NCBI GenBank assembly: GCA_963821715.1
Contig: CAWGET010000002.1
Location: forward strand, 186,001-250,000
Source: CAWGET01 sp963821715
GTDB lineage: Bacteria > Bacteroidota > Ignavibacteria > Ignavibacteriales > Melioribacteraceae
Direction of reading: 5' to 3'
Length of the DNA stretch: 64,000 nt
Each line of letters opens with the position of its first letter. Position 1 is the stretch's first letter. Below are positions 26,717-35,816 of the stretch, one piece after another. The position numbers and the translations under genes were made by a program. The notes beneath the pieces are model-generated. The model saw only the letters and a program-made list of their open reading frames with translations, ran no database searches and was not told where the DNA came from.

Positions 26717-27370
26717 ATGATTACAAAATACGGTTATAATACATTAGGAGTTGTGGCAATTATTGTTTTTGTGATGATAATTTTGTCACTCTTCGTAAAT
26801 AATAATATTCTAAAATATCTCCTCTTAATTGTAGGAATATTACTATTAATCTTCTCACTCAATTTCTTTCGGGATCCGAATAGAAACGCTCCTCAGTCCG
26901 AAAATGTTGTAGTATCTCCGGCTGATGGAAAAGTTCTGATAATAAAAGACATTTTACCAGATAATTTTATTGAAGAAGAAAGTTGGCAAATATCTATTTT
27001 CATGTCACCGATCGATGTTCACGTGAACCGCATCCCGATAGATGGGATTGTAAAATATGTAAATTACGTAAACGGTGAATATTTAGTAGCTTATCATGAC
27101 AAAGCTGATAAAAGGAATGAACGGAACGAAATAGGAATAGAAAGTAAATACGGTAAAGTATTTTTTACGCAGGTAGCCGGAAAGGTTGCGCGCAGAATTG
27201 TTAGTACACTTTCCGAAGGCGACACAGTTCAAATGGGAAACCGGTTCGGGATGATAAAATTCGGAAGTCGAGTTGACGTTATCGTTCCGAAAAAATGGGA
27301 ATTAAAAGTAAAAGAAAATGATAGAGTAACAGCGGGAGAAACAATATTATACGAGCTGCCAAAAGAATAA
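26717..27370 (+). CDS. psd: Phosphatidylserine decarboxylase
   Basis: This 217 aa membrane enzyme makes phosphatidylethanolamine and self-cleaves to form a pyruvoyl group. It shows two N-terminal TM segments (about 12-50), VVSPADGKVLIIKDI, IFMSPIDVHVNRIPIDG with the family's conserved DVHVNR, and GNRFGMIKFGSRVDVIVP with the Gly-Ser self-cleavage site. It is the short form found in Bacteroidota and archaea-like lineages. It precedes pssA with overlapping frames, and the two act in sequence. Confidence 0.96.
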   Translation: MITKYGYNTLGVVAIIVFVMIILSLFVNNNILKYLLLIVGILLLIFSLNFFRDPNRNAPQSENVVVSPADGKVLIIKDILPDNFIEEESWQISIFMSPIDVHVNRIPIDGIVKYVNYVNGEYLVAYHDKADKRNERNEIGIESKYGKVFFTQVAGKVARRIVSTLSEGDTVQMGNRFGMIKFGSRVDVIVPKKWELKVKENDRVTAGETILYELPKE

Positions 27371-28131
27371 AGATCCCGAAAGTTCCGCGTTCGTTATACC
27401 CAAATAGTTTTACGGCGTTTAACGTGTTAAGCGGATTTGTTTCGATTGTACTCGCAAGCCAGCAGCATTACAAAGCAGCGGCTATTATGATTTTAGTAGC
27501 TGCGCTCTTCGATACCTTCGACGGTTTGATAGCGCGTCTTCTGAAAACCATGAGCCAATTCGGTGTAGAGCTTGATTCACTCGCTGATGTAGTAAGTTTT
27601 GGCGCTGCTCCCGCATTTTTAATTTACTCCGTCCATCTTCATCAATATGGATGGCCCGGAGTTTTGATCAGTTCACTTCCCCTAGCATTCGGTGCGTTCA
27701 GACTTGCGCGGTTTAATATTCAATTGGAAGATATAGAAATTAAACAGGATTTCAGCGGGCTTCCGATTCCTACTTCGGCAATTACTATAGCTTCTATCGT
27801 TATCGGATTTTACGACGGTTCGGATATAACTGAACCATTTTCATTTTTGATTATCCCTATTATTCTGCTATTATCTTATTTGATGGTAAGCAAAGTAAGA
27901 TACAGCGCCCTTCCAAAATTAAAAGACCGTGCGCTCTGGGAAAAATTTCTCTTCCTCCTTTTTCTAATTTTTGCATTATTATTTCTTATTTTTACTGATG
28001 GTAGAGGTTTGTTTTATTTCTTAATAGCGTTTGTTTTCTTCGGAATTTTTAGAAAAATTTATTTTATGATTAGCGGCGATGATGACGAAGAGGACGAAGA
28101 TATTTTTGACGCGGACGAAGAGATGAATTAA
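27367..28131 (+). CDS. pssA: CDP-diacylglycerol-serine O-phosphatidyltransferase
   Basis: This inner-membrane enzyme makes phosphatidylserine, the substrate of Psd. The CDP-alcohol phosphotransferase motif D-G-x2-A-R-x8-G-x3-D-x3-D is complete in FDGLIARLLKTM then GVELDSLAD. The first helix conserved in the family, PNSFTAFNVLSGF, starts upstream of GTG 27424, so that start is too late. Reading back gives KIPKVPRSLYPNSFTAFN from ATA 27367, which overlaps the psd stop as ATAA. There is no ATG, GTG or TTG upstream in frame. It has an acidic C-terminal tail (DDDEEDEDIFDADEE). The start is therefore uncertain. Confidence 0.92.
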   Translation: MKIPKVPRSLYPNSFTAFNVLSGFVSIVLASQQHYKAAAIMILVAALFDTFDGLIARLLKTMSQFGVELDSLADVVSFGAAPAFLIYSVHLHQYGWPGVLISSLPLAFGAFRLARFNIQLEDIEIKQDFSGLPIPTSAITIASIVIGFYDGSDITEPFSFLIIPIILLLSYLMVSKVRYSALPKLKDRALWEKFLFLLFLIFALLFLIFTDGRGLFYFLIAFVFFGIFRKIYFMISGDDDEEDEDIFDADEEMN

Positions 28132-28193
28132 TTTGATAAAAATATCGACGATATTTCGGAAATTATAATAATTGATTATAAGGAAAATAAATT

Positions 28194-28445
28194 TTGTATA
28201 AAGCCACTGTTATTGTTAAAAGACGACCGAAAATTCTGGATCCTCAGGGAAAAGCAGTCGAGCAAGGCGCAAAATTACTCGGCTTCAATAATGTTAGCAA
28301 AACCAGAATCGGAAAGTATATTGAATTTTTTGTAAACACAGATGAACATTCTGAAGCGGAAAAAGAAGTTAAATTATATTCGGAAAAATTATTATCAAAT
28401 CCGATAATGGAAGATTTTGAATATCGACTGGAAAAAACAGAATGA
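28194..28445 (+). CDS. purS: Phosphoribosylformylglycinamidine synthase subunit PurS
   Basis: This 83 aa small subunit of the FGAM synthase complex takes part in purine synthesis. It shows the typical KATVIVKRRPKILDPQGKAV start and VGKYIEF-like RIGKYIEFFVN, with the LLSNPIMEDFEYRLE end. The initiator is TTG after AAGGA at nine bases. It overlaps purQ by four bases (ATGA). PurL, the third subunit, is not in the window. Confidence 0.95.
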   Translation: MYKATVIVKRRPKILDPQGKAVEQGAKLLGFNNVSKTRIGKYIEFFVNTDEHSEAEKEVKLYSEKLLSNPIMEDFEYRLEKTE

Positions 28446-29152
28446 AATTAAAATTTGGAGTAGTTGTTTTTCCCGGCTCAAACTGCGATCATGATGCTTA
28501 TTATGCTGTAAAAAAAATAATGGGTTATGATGCGGAGTTTCTCTGGCATAAAGAGACCGATATTAAAAATCCGGATGTAATAATTTTACCGGGCGGATTC
28601 TCCTATGGAGATTATCTTCGCACCGGCTCCATTGCACGCTTTTCTCCCATAATGGAAAAAGTAATCGAGTTTGCCGAAAATGGCGGTATAGTTTTAGGAA
28701 TTTGTAACGGCTTCCAGATTTTACTGGAAGCAGGTCTATTGCCGGGTGTTATGCTTCAGAATGATTCCTTAAAATTTGTCTGCAAAGATGTTCATCTAAA
28801 AATAGAAAATAAAAATACGTTATTTACAAAAGGGATTAACCGAGAAGTTCTGAAAATTCCGGTAGCCCACGGAGACGGCAACTATTTTGCCGATGATAAA
28901 ACTCTAAGCGATCTGGAACAAAACAATCGGATAGTTTTCAAATATTCATCGTCTGACGGGAATGTTCTAGAAGAGAATAATCCGAATGGATCTAAAATGA
29001 ATATTGCAGGGATAATAAATGATCAGGGTAATGTTTTAGGGATGATGCCTCATCCGGAAAGAAGCTGCGATCCCCTTATCGGTAAAACTGACGGAGCGTT
29101 AATTCTAAGAGCATTAGCTGAAAATTTGACAAATAATAAAATAGAGGTTTAA
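28442..29152 (+). CDS. purQ: Phosphoribosylformylglycinamidine synthase subunit PurQ
   Basis: This 236 aa class I glutamine amidotransferase feeds ammonia to PurL. It shows FGVVVFPGSNCDHDAYYAVK at the N terminus, nucleophile Cys in VLGICNGFQILLE (about 86), and the His/Glu of the triad in MMPHPERSCDP near the end. Length is normal. It is coupled to purS upstream and one base from tatA downstream. Confidence 0.97.
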   Translation: MKLKFGVVVFPGSNCDHDAYYAVKKIMGYDAEFLWHKETDIKNPDVIILPGGFSYGDYLRTGSIARFSPIMEKVIEFAENGGIVLGICNGFQILLEAGLLPGVMLQNDSLKFVCKDVHLKIENKNTLFTKGINREVLKIPVAHGDGNYFADDKTLSDLEQNNRIVFKYSSSDGNVLEENNPNGSKMNIAGIINDQGNVLGMMPHPERSCDPLIGKTDGALILRALAENLTNNKIEV

Positions 29153-29153
29153 T

Positions 29154-29372
29154 ATGTTTGGAAATATAGGCGGTTGGGAAATTATTTTAATCGTGCTTGC
29201 TATTTTAATTTTATTCGGTGCTAAAAAAATTCCCGAACTGGCACAAGGCGTTGGTAAAGGCATGAAGGAATTCAAAAAAGCCATACGTGAAGTTGAAGAG
29301 GATATTAAATTTGACGATAACGACAAACCTTCTTCCTCCACCAAAAAAGAAACGGAAAAACGTCCTTCATAA
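29154..29372 (+). CDS. tatA: Sec-independent protein translocase TatA/E
   Basis: This 72 aa protein has one N-terminal TM helix (GGWEIILIVLAILILFGAKK), the FGAKKIPELAQGVGKGMKEF hinge and amphipathic helix diagnostic of TatA, and a charged tail. It forms the pore of twin-arginine export. TatC is not visible here. It sits between purQ and gatA. Confidence 0.95.
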   Translation: MFGNIGGWEIILIVLAILILFGAKKIPELAQGVGKGMKEFKKAIREVEEDIKFDDNDKPSSSTKKETEKRPS

Positions 29373-29394
29373 TTGATTAAACACGGAATTATTT

Positions 29395-30819
29395 TTGGAT
29401 TATAAAAATCATTTTGAAAAATTAGAAGGAATCCGTTCCGGAAAAATTTCGCTTAAAAAAAATGTAGAATCATTTTTAAGCAGGATTGAAGAGAAGAGAA
29501 AGTTAAACGCTTTTAATTTTGTGTTTGAAGAAGCGCCTGAACAGGCCGATAAAATTGAAGAGAAAATTCGTTCGGGCAATCACGGAAAATTAGCCGGAAT
29601 GGTTGTTGCCATAAAAGACGTAATTGCATTAAAAGATCGTCCACTTACCTGCTCTTCCAGAATATTAAAAGATTTTTTTGCAATATACACTTCTACCGCC
29701 GTTCAAAAAATTTTAGATGAAGATGCGATAATAATCGGGAAAACGAATTGCGATGAATTCGCAATGGGATCTTCCAATGAAAATTCTGCTTTCGGTCCCG
29801 TTTTGAATCCAGCCGATGAAAGCAGAGTTCCGGGCGGTTCAAGCGGAGGTTCTGCCGCTGCGGTGGCGGCTGGTTTATGCGATACTTCGCTCGGTACAGA
29901 TACCGGCGGATCTATTCGTCAGCCTGCGGCTTTTACCGGAGTATTTGGATTGAAACCTACTTACGGAAGAGTTTCACGGTACGGCTTAACGGCGTTTGCT
30001 TCATCTTTTGATTCTATCGGACCATTTACAAATTCGGTTGAAGATGTGGCGCTGCTCCTTTCAATTATCTCCGGTAAAGATAATTTAGATAGTACATCGG
30101 AAAATATGCCGGTTCCTGATTTCCAGAGATTTGAAACAAATCAAAAAATTAAAATTGGAATTCCACAAGAATATTTCGGCAACGGTCTCGATCCTGAAAT
30201 TGAAAAATTGATAAAGATCAAAATTGTTGGACTAAAAGAAGCCGGCTTTGAAATAGTAAATATAAGTCTTCCGCATAATGAATATACTATCGCCGCTTAT
30301 TACATTTTAACAACAGCGGAAGCATCTTCCAACCTTGCAAGATTCGACGGAGCCCGTTACGGATTTCGGGCGGAAAATATTTCCGGATTGAACGATATGT
30401 ATTTTTCTTCTAGAAGCGAAGGATTCGGCGATGAAGTAAAACGAAGAATTATGCTCGGGACTTACGTCTTGTCATCGGGGTACTATGACGCTTATTATCG
30501 AAAAGCTCAGAAGGTACGCAGATTAATCAAGCAAGATTTTGACAAAGCCTTTGAAAACGTAGATATCATCTTAACCCCAACAACACCAACACCAGCATTT
30601 AAATTAGGCGAAAAATCTTTCGATCCGCTGCAGATGTATCTAAATGATATTTACACAACTTCGGCAAATTTAGCTGGTCTTCCCGCAATTAATATTCCGA
30701 TTGGGAAAAACGAAAATCAACTGCCTGTCGGAATGCAGTTGACCGCTGATCAATTCCAAGAGAGCAAACTTTTAAATCTTTCTTATTTTATTCAGGAAAA
30801 ACTTTTAAATGCTGAATAA
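29395..30819 (+). CDS. gatA: Asp-tRNA(Asn)/Glu-tRNA(Gln) amidotransferase subunit A
   Basis: This 474 aa amidase subunit releases ammonia from glutamine for tRNA-dependent amidation. The amidase signature is present: Lys in VAIKDVIALKD (about 74), and the Ser-cis-Ser region PGGSSGGSAAAVAAGLC (about 147-163) followed by TDTGGSIRQPAAFTGVFGLK. The TTG start at 29395 leaves the standard N terminus. GatB and GatC are not in the window. Confidence 0.97.
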   Translation: MDYKNHFEKLEGIRSGKISLKKNVESFLSRIEEKRKLNAFNFVFEEAPEQADKIEEKIRSGNHGKLAGMVVAIKDVIALKDRPLTCSSRILKDFFAIYTSTAVQKILDEDAIIIGKTNCDEFAMGSSNENSAFGPVLNPADESRVPGGSSGGSAAAVAAGLCDTSLGTDTGGSIRQPAAFTGVFGLKPTYGRVSRYGLTAFASSFDSIGPFTNSVEDVALLLSIISGKDNLDSTSENMPVPDFQRFETNQKIKIGIPQEYFGNGLDPEIEKLIKIKIVGLKEAGFEIVNISLPHNEYTIAAYYILTTAEASSNLARFDGARYGFRAENISGLNDMYFSSRSEGFGDEVKRRIMLGTYVLSSGYYDAYYRKAQKVRRLIKQDFDKAFENVDIILTPTTPTPAFKLGEKSFDPLQMYLNDIYTTSANLAGLPAINIPIGKNENQLPVGMQLTADQFQESKLLNLSYFIQEKLLNAE

Positions 30820-30876
30820 ATCTTTTTATCTTAAGAGATATTAATTTCATTTACTGTTCTAAAGTGAGGATAAAAA

Positions 30877-31890
30877 ATGAGTATTTTGTTAGACAAAAGA
30901 ACCAAAGTTTTAGTACAGGGAATAACCGGCAGCGAAGGTTCTTTCCACACACGTCAAATGGTTGAATACGGAACGAATGTTGTTGCGGGAGTTACACCCG
31001 GAAAAGGCGGAAGCGATTTTGACGGAATTCCGGTTTACAACACAGTTGAAGAAGCGGTTAAAAAAGAAAAAGCTACAGCATCAGTAATTTTTGTGCCGCC
31101 GCCTTTTGCCGCCGACGCAATTCTCGAAGCCGCAAATGCAGGTGTTAAATTGATCACATGCATCACAGAAGGAATTCCTGCTGGAGATATGGTAAAAGTT
31201 TACGACACGATCCGCGACAAAGACGTTCGTCTGATCGGCCCAAATTGTCCCGGAGTGATTTCACCCGGAAAAGCAAAGATGGGAATTATGCCCGGATTTA
31301 TTCATCGAAAAGGAAAAGTTGGCGTAGTTTCCCGAAGCGGGACTTTGACTTACGAAGCGGTAAAACAGCTTAGCGATTTAAAAATCGGACAATCAACCTG
31401 CGTAGGTATTGGCGGAGATCCTGTTGTCGGTTCTCAGTTTATCGATATAATAAAATTAATGAACGACGATCCAAACACCGAAGGCATTGTGATGATCGGA
31501 GAAATCGGCGGAACTGCTGAGGAAGAAGCCGCAGCTTATATAAAGAAAAATGTAGACAAACCTGTTGTAGGTTTTATTGCAGGAAAAACAGCTCCTCCCG
31601 GAAGAAGAATGGGACATGCGGGCGCAATTATTTCCGGAGGTAAAGGAACCGCCGCAGAAAAAATGAAGGCTATGAAAAAAGCAGGAATTTACGTAGTCGA
31701 GAGCCCGGCAGAAATTGGTGAAACAATGAAAAAAGCTTTGGACGAAAAGAAAAAAAATAATCCTGACGAAGGATTGGTGAAAAGTAAAAAAGACACCGAT
31801 AAGACGACAGCAAAAGCGGTTGATAGAAAAGCTAAGAAAAAACCTGTTGAAGATAAAAAGAAAGGTATGCAGAAAGGGACGATAAGATAA
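30877..31890 (+). CDS. sucD: Succinate-CoA ligase (ADP/GDP-forming) subunit alpha, with Lys-rich tail
   Basis: This TCA-cycle subunit binds CoA and carries the phosphohistidine. It shows VLVQGITGSEGSFHTRQMVE, CoA-site PNCPGVISPGKAKMGIMPG, and active-site His in RRMGHAGAIISGGKGTA (about 250). At 337 aa it is about 45 residues longer than the usual 290. The extra C-terminal tail is almost entirely Lys/Asp/Thr (KKPVEDKKKG near the end). The tail has no recognisable domain. SucB is not adjacent. A terminator-like hairpin follows at 31969. Confidence 0.96.
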   Translation: MSILLDKRTKVLVQGITGSEGSFHTRQMVEYGTNVVAGVTPGKGGSDFDGIPVYNTVEEAVKKEKATASVIFVPPPFAADAILEAANAGVKLITCITEGIPAGDMVKVYDTIRDKDVRLIGPNCPGVISPGKAKMGIMPGFIHRKGKVGVVSRSGTLTYEAVKQLSDLKIGQSTCVGIGGDPVVGSQFIDIIKLMNDDPNTEGIVMIGEIGGTAEEEAAAYIKKNVDKPVVGFIAGKTAPPGRRMGHAGAIISGGKGTAAEKMKAMKKAGIYVVESPAEIGETMKKALDEKKKNNPDEGLVKSKKDTDKTTAKAVDRKAKKKPVEDKKKGMQKGTIR

Positions 31891-31968
31891 GAAGAATCTC
31901 GGGAAGTCAAAAAAAATGGTTTAATTCTGTTTATCTTAAAATGATTGAATATAAGAAAGCACACACCA

Positions 31969-32001
31969 ATCCCCTCTTCTCTCAGGAGGGGATGCTTTTT
32001 A
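31969..32001 (+). terminator. Terminator after sucD
   Basis: The stem ATCCCCTC / GAGGGGAT encloses a nine-base loop (31969-31993) and is followed by GC and a T-run. It is placed 79 bases after the sucD stop and before the ndk start. It also resembles the CCCTCTCC/GGAGAGG intergenic repeat and may derive from it. Confidence 0.65.
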
Positions 32002-32091
32002 TTTATGGATAGGGACATATTGATAATGATCTTGATAGGATCAAATATGTCAGAAATTAAAATTTTCAAAAATTAAAAATAAGAGGATACA

Positions 32092-32529
32092 TTGACTAAC
32101 AGAACATTAGCAATTTTAAAACCGGACTGCGTAAGAAAAAATTTGATAGGTGAAGTAACGAAAATGATTACTGAATCAGGATTCAAAATTATTGCTATGA
32201 AGATGACCAGGTTGACCGAAGATTCAGCTCAGGGATTTTATGAAGTCCACAAAGGCAAACCATTTTTTGCAGACTTGGTTGAGTTTATGACTTCCGGTCC
32301 ATGCGTTCCTATTGCGCTGGAAAAAGAAAATGCAGTTGAAGATTTCAGAAAACTTATCGGTGCTACAAATCCGGAAAATGCTGATGAAGGAACCATCCGT
32401 AAAATGTTTGCTGATTCTTTAAGTCAAAATATAGTTCACGGCTCGGATTCTGATGAAAATGCTGCGATAGAAATTTCTCATTTTTTTGCACGGAAAGAAA
32501 TTTTAGAAAATTATGGATTCGGTGAATAA
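32092..32529 (+). CDS. ndk: Nucleoside diphosphate kinase
   Basis: This 145 aa enzyme balances NTP and dNTP pools by ping-pong phosphotransfer. It shows RTLAILKPDCVRKNLIGEV at the N terminus and the active-site His in NIVHGSDSDENAAIEISHFF (about 120). It starts at TTG six bases after AAGAGGATACA. It is nine bases upstream of the lipoprotein at 32539, so the two may be co-transcribed. Confidence 0.97.
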   Translation: MTNRTLAILKPDCVRKNLIGEVTKMITESGFKIIAMKMTRLTEDSAQGFYEVHKGKPFFADLVEFMTSGPCVPIALEKENAVEDFRKLIGATNPENADEGTIRKMFADSLSQNIVHGSDSDENAAIEISHFFARKEILENYGFGE

Positions 32530-32538
32530 GGATTTTAC

Positions 32539-33579
32539 ATGATGAAAAATTTGCTTCTTTTATTGTCAGCTCTGCTGATCTTGATCTCCTGCGGGAATGA
32601 TAAAAAACCAAAACAAGATAATATTAAAACTGACTCTATGGTATCTATTATTGACACAGACAATGTAGTTGCTGATTCCGAAACAGTATTACTTCGTTAT
32701 AAATTTAATAAAGGCAAAGAGTTTAAGTATCGGCTCACGACTATTACTGAATCAAACCAAAAACTGCAAGCTGATACAACAGTTAATTCCGGAATGGACC
32801 AGCAAGTGAGTTATGTATTTAATCTGAAAGTGCTCAAATCAGATGAAGACAGTGTTGCCGAAATTGAAGCCGTGATAAGTTCGATAAAGATGGATGCGAC
32901 CATAAACGGTCAAGAAGTAAAATATGAATCGGGATTTATTTTAAGCTCCAGAGAAAAAGCGCAGTTCGCTGAATATGAATCAATGTTAAATAATGCTTTC
33001 CGCTTTCGGATAAATGATCGTGGCGAAATTCTCCAAGTATTTAATATTGAAAATATTGTAGATAAGATGCTATCGGCACAGGGTGTTTTGGACTCTGTCG
33101 ATGCGCAACAAAAAAAATCAATTTATGCGGAAGCATCGGACGGAGCCATAAAACCACTTGTTCAACAGCTATTTAAAATTTTACCGCAAGAAAAAGTCGG
33201 CGAGGGTTCAAGCTGGAAGTTTGACTATCCCGGAGCATTAGCAACGTTTCAAATTACGAACACCGCCAGATTTACTGTAAAAGATTTTTATGAAGAAGAA
33301 AACGATTCACTCGCACTATTTGACGCCGATCTGCAGGCAGCGGTTTCCGGCGCAAAAAGTTTCACAGAGAATAACATAGATTATACTTTCAGCAAACCGG
33401 AGATATCAGCTGATGGTGAGATTGTGTTTAATATAAGCAAAGGAGTTATTGCAAACTCCAATACAACAACTCGAGTGACTTTGACTACCATGGCTTCTTC
33501 GAAAAATGAGCAAGCCGGAAATCAGAAAATATTTAAATATGAAACTACGATAAATAAAAATAGAGTTGAACTGCTTTAG
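32539..33579 (+). CDS. Lipoprotein, DUF6263-like
   Basis: This 346 aa protein has a lipoprotein signal peptide (LLLLSALLILISCGND). The mature part starts with an acidic linker, then LLRYKFNKGKEFKYRLTTIT, a pattern I associate with the DUF6263 family of Bacteroidota exported proteins. The rest is beta-rich (INDRGEILQVFNIENIV; GEGSSWKFDYPGALATFQIT). No catalytic motif is seen. Function is unknown. Confidence 0.7.
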   Translation: MMKNLLLLLSALLILISCGNDKKPKQDNIKTDSMVSIIDTDNVVADSETVLLRYKFNKGKEFKYRLTTITESNQKLQADTTVNSGMDQQVSYVFNLKVLKSDEDSVAEIEAVISSIKMDATINGQEVKYESGFILSSREKAQFAEYESMLNNAFRFRINDRGEILQVFNIENIVDKMLSAQGVLDSVDAQQKKSIYAEASDGAIKPLVQQLFKILPQEKVGEGSSWKFDYPGALATFQITNTARFTVKDFYEEENDSLALFDADLQAAVSGAKSFTENNIDYTFSKPEISADGEIVFNISKGVIANSNTTTRVTLTTMASSKNEQAGNQKIFKYETTINKNRVELL

Positions 33580-33642
33580 TCAGCTTCTTAGGAGTATAAA
33601 TAGTTATGCAGTTTTGACTAAATGTATTTCATAAAGACGGAG

Positions 33643-33695
33643 GAAAGGGCTTACCCTTTCTCTAGAATTGTTGTAAGGAAGCGGCTTGCACTTCC
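33643..33695. repeat. Two adjacent palindromes between convergent genes
   Basis: GAAAGGG-CTTA-CCCTTTC (33643-33660) and GGAAG-CGGCTTGCA-CTTCC (33677-33695) lie in the 135-base gap between the convergent lipoprotein and speB genes. The second is followed by GAATTTTTAAT on the plus strand. They may act as a bidirectional terminator pair. They also resemble the other variable-stem palindromes of the window. Confidence 0.5.
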
Positions 33696-33714
33696 GAATT
33701 TTTAATACTTTTAT

Positions 33715-34596
33715 TTACTTCTCAGCAAAAGCATAATTCAATAATTTATAAACCAGTTTTGCCGCAATAAAATTTGAAGCGGGTTGGTTTTCGGCAGGCG
33801 CTAATTCTACCAGATCGAATCCTACGATATTTTTTTCTTGCCCGATTTTCTTGAACAGATCCATCGTCTCATCCCAAAATAATCCGCCCGGTTCGGGAGT
33901 TCCGGTTGCCGGTACTAATGAAGGATCGAATCCGTCGATATCAAAAGTTACGTAAACATTTTCTTTAAGCGACCCGACAACGTCATCAATCCAGTTTGTA
34001 TTTTGGCGAATTTCCCGTGCGTAAAAAGTTTTTATGTTTTCTTTTTTTATGAACTCTGATTCTTCTTTGCATTGGGCTCTTATTCCTACTTGGACGATCT
34101 CTATTGTAAATTCTGCTACTCTTGCCATCACTGAAGCGTGCGAAAATTTTGAGCCTTCATACTCGTCGCGAAAATCGGAATGAGCGTCTATTTGTAGAAT
34201 GGAAAGTGAATCGAATTTTTCGAAATGGGCTTTTGCCGGAGCAGACGATAGCGAATGTTCGCCGCCGAGAGTTACTACAAATTTATCATCGTTTAATAGA
34301 GTTTTTACTTTATCTTCTATTGTCGATAAAGATTCTTCAATTTTTGAACCGCTTAAGTTCAAAGGAGGAAGTGTGCAGATCCCTTTTTCAAAGCAAAGTT
34401 CCCGATCGGTTTCTTCATCATAAAATTCTACAAAATGCGAAGCTTTAAGAATTTCTTCCGGACCGTTTCCTGTTCCTCCGCCGTAACTTACAGTAGCTTC
34501 AAGCGGGGCGGAAAGAATAACAATTTTAGAATTTTTATAATTTGAATGCTTTTCTTCTATCCCTAAATAATTCGATTCTTCGGGTAAAAATTCCAT
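33715..34596 (-). CDS. speB: Agmatinase / ureohydrolase
   Basis: This 293 aa manganese enzyme of the arginase family most probably hydrolyses agmatine to putrescine and urea. All metal ligands are visible: His in VTLGGEHSLSSA, Asp/His in IDAHSDFRDEY, and Asp pair in VYVTFDIDGFDPSLVPATG, followed by TPEPGG. ATG 34596 overlaps the ribBA stop (TGATG); TTG 34599 is the alternative. Arginase or formiminoglutamase cannot be excluded, but the spacing favours agmatinase. Confidence 0.93.
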   Translation of the reverse strand: MEFLPEESNYLGIEEKHSNYKNSKIVILSAPLEATVSYGGGTGNGPEEILKASHFVEFYDEETDRELCFEKGICTLPPLNLSGSKIEESLSTIEDKVKTLLNDDKFVVTLGGEHSLSSAPAKAHFEKFDSLSILQIDAHSDFRDEYEGSKFSHASVMARVAEFTIEIVQVGIRAQCKEESEFIKKENIKTFYAREIRQNTNWIDDVVGSLKENVYVTFDIDGFDPSLVPATGTPEPGGLFWDETMDLFKKIGQEKNIVGFDLVELAPAENQPASNFIAAKLVYKLLNYAFAEK

Positions 34597-35807
34597 CAAT
34601 TTCCCAACTCTAGATTCATTATCAAATGACCGAGTTTATCCCGCTTGGTCTTCAAATAATTTTCATTGTTTTTATTCGGCTTAATTTCCAGCGGAACGCG
34701 CTCTACTATTTCAATTCCGTATCCTTTTAAGCCGACAATTTTTTTGGGATTGTTTGTCATCAGTCGAATTTTTTTTACTCCGAGATCGAGCAGTATTTGA
34801 GCACCTATTCCGTAATCCCTCAGGTCAGCATTGAATCCAAGTTCTTCATTCGCTTCAACCGTATCTTTTCCCTGTTCCTGCAATTCATAAGCTTTTAACT
34901 TATTCAGAAGTCCGATTCCTCTGCCTTCCTGCCGCATATAAACCAAAACCCCTGTTCCTTCGTTCTGAATTTTCTCCATTGCGGAATGGAGTTGATCTCG
35001 GCAATCGCAGCGAAGCGAATGGAATACATCTCCTGTTAAACATTCCGAATGAACGCGGACTAAAACCGGTTCCTCCGGGTCGATCTTCCCTTTTACTAGA
35101 ACCACGTGTTCTTTATTCTCTATCAGGCTTTGATAAAGGTGAAGTTTAAATTCTCCGATCTTAGTCGGGAAATTAATCTTCGCTGCTTTTCTTACTAACT
35201 TATCTTTGTTAATTCTATATTTGATTAATTCAGTAACAGCCAAAATTTTAAGATCAAATTTTTTCGCGATTTTTTTCAGATCCGTGAGACGAGCCATGGT
35301 TCCGTCGTCATTTAGAATTTCGCACAGCACGCCGGAAGCTCTTAATCCAGCAAGTTTGCAAATATCAACAACGGCTTCTGTATGTCCGGTTCTTCGAAGA
35401 ACACCGCCATCGAAAGCTCGCAGCGGAAAAATGTGTCCCGGCTTCGCAAAGTCTGATGCTTTAGCTTTAGGATCGACCAGTTTTTGGATTGTAGTTGCCC
35501 TATCACGCGCAGAAACCCCGGTTGTCACTCCCTCAATAGCATCTACTGTAACTGTGAATTGCGTTCCGTGAAGAGCGGTATTGGAATCAACCATTAGTTG
35601 GAGTCCGAGATCGTCGAGGAGTTTTCCGTCCATCGCGGCACAAATCATTCCCCTGCCATGCTTCGCCATAAAATTTATTATTTCGGGAGTAGCGAATTCG
35701 GAAGCGCAAACAAAGTCTCCTTCATTTTCCCGGTCCTCTTCATCGACAATAATTAAAACTTTGCCTGATTTTATTTCCTCTACCGCTTCTTCAACTGTGC
35801 AAAACAT
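34596..35807 (-). CDS. ribBA: Bifunctional DHBP synthase / GTP cyclohydrolase II
   Basis: This 403 aa riboflavin-pathway protein is bifunctional. The N-terminal half makes 3,4-dihydroxy-2-butanone 4-phosphate: VDEEDRENEGDFVCASE, MAKHGRGMICAAM, and TGVSARDRATTIQ. The C-terminal half opens the GTP ring, with Zn Cys in SECLTGDVFHSLRCDCRDQL and Arg in MRQEGRGIGLLNKLKAYE. The two domains have the standard order and length. The other rib genes are elsewhere. It is coupled to speB by overlap and 10 bases after yajC. Confidence 0.97.
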   Translation of the reverse strand: MFCTVEEAVEEIKSGKVLIIVDEEDRENEGDFVCASEFATPEIINFMAKHGRGMICAAMDGKLLDDLGLQLMVDSNTALHGTQFTVTVDAIEGVTTGVSARDRATTIQKLVDPKAKASDFAKPGHIFPLRAFDGGVLRRTGHTEAVVDICKLAGLRASGVLCEILNDDGTMARLTDLKKIAKKFDLKILAVTELIKYRINKDKLVRKAAKINFPTKIGEFKLHLYQSLIENKEHVVLVKGKIDPEEPVLVRVHSECLTGDVFHSLRCDCRDQLHSAMEKIQNEGTGVLVYMRQEGRGIGLLNKLKAYELQEQGKDTVEANEELGFNADLRDYGIGAQILLDLGVKKIRLMTNNPKKIVGLKGYGIEIVERVPLEIKPNKNNENYLKTKRDKLGHLIMNLELGN

Positions 35808-35816
35808 TTTTACCCG

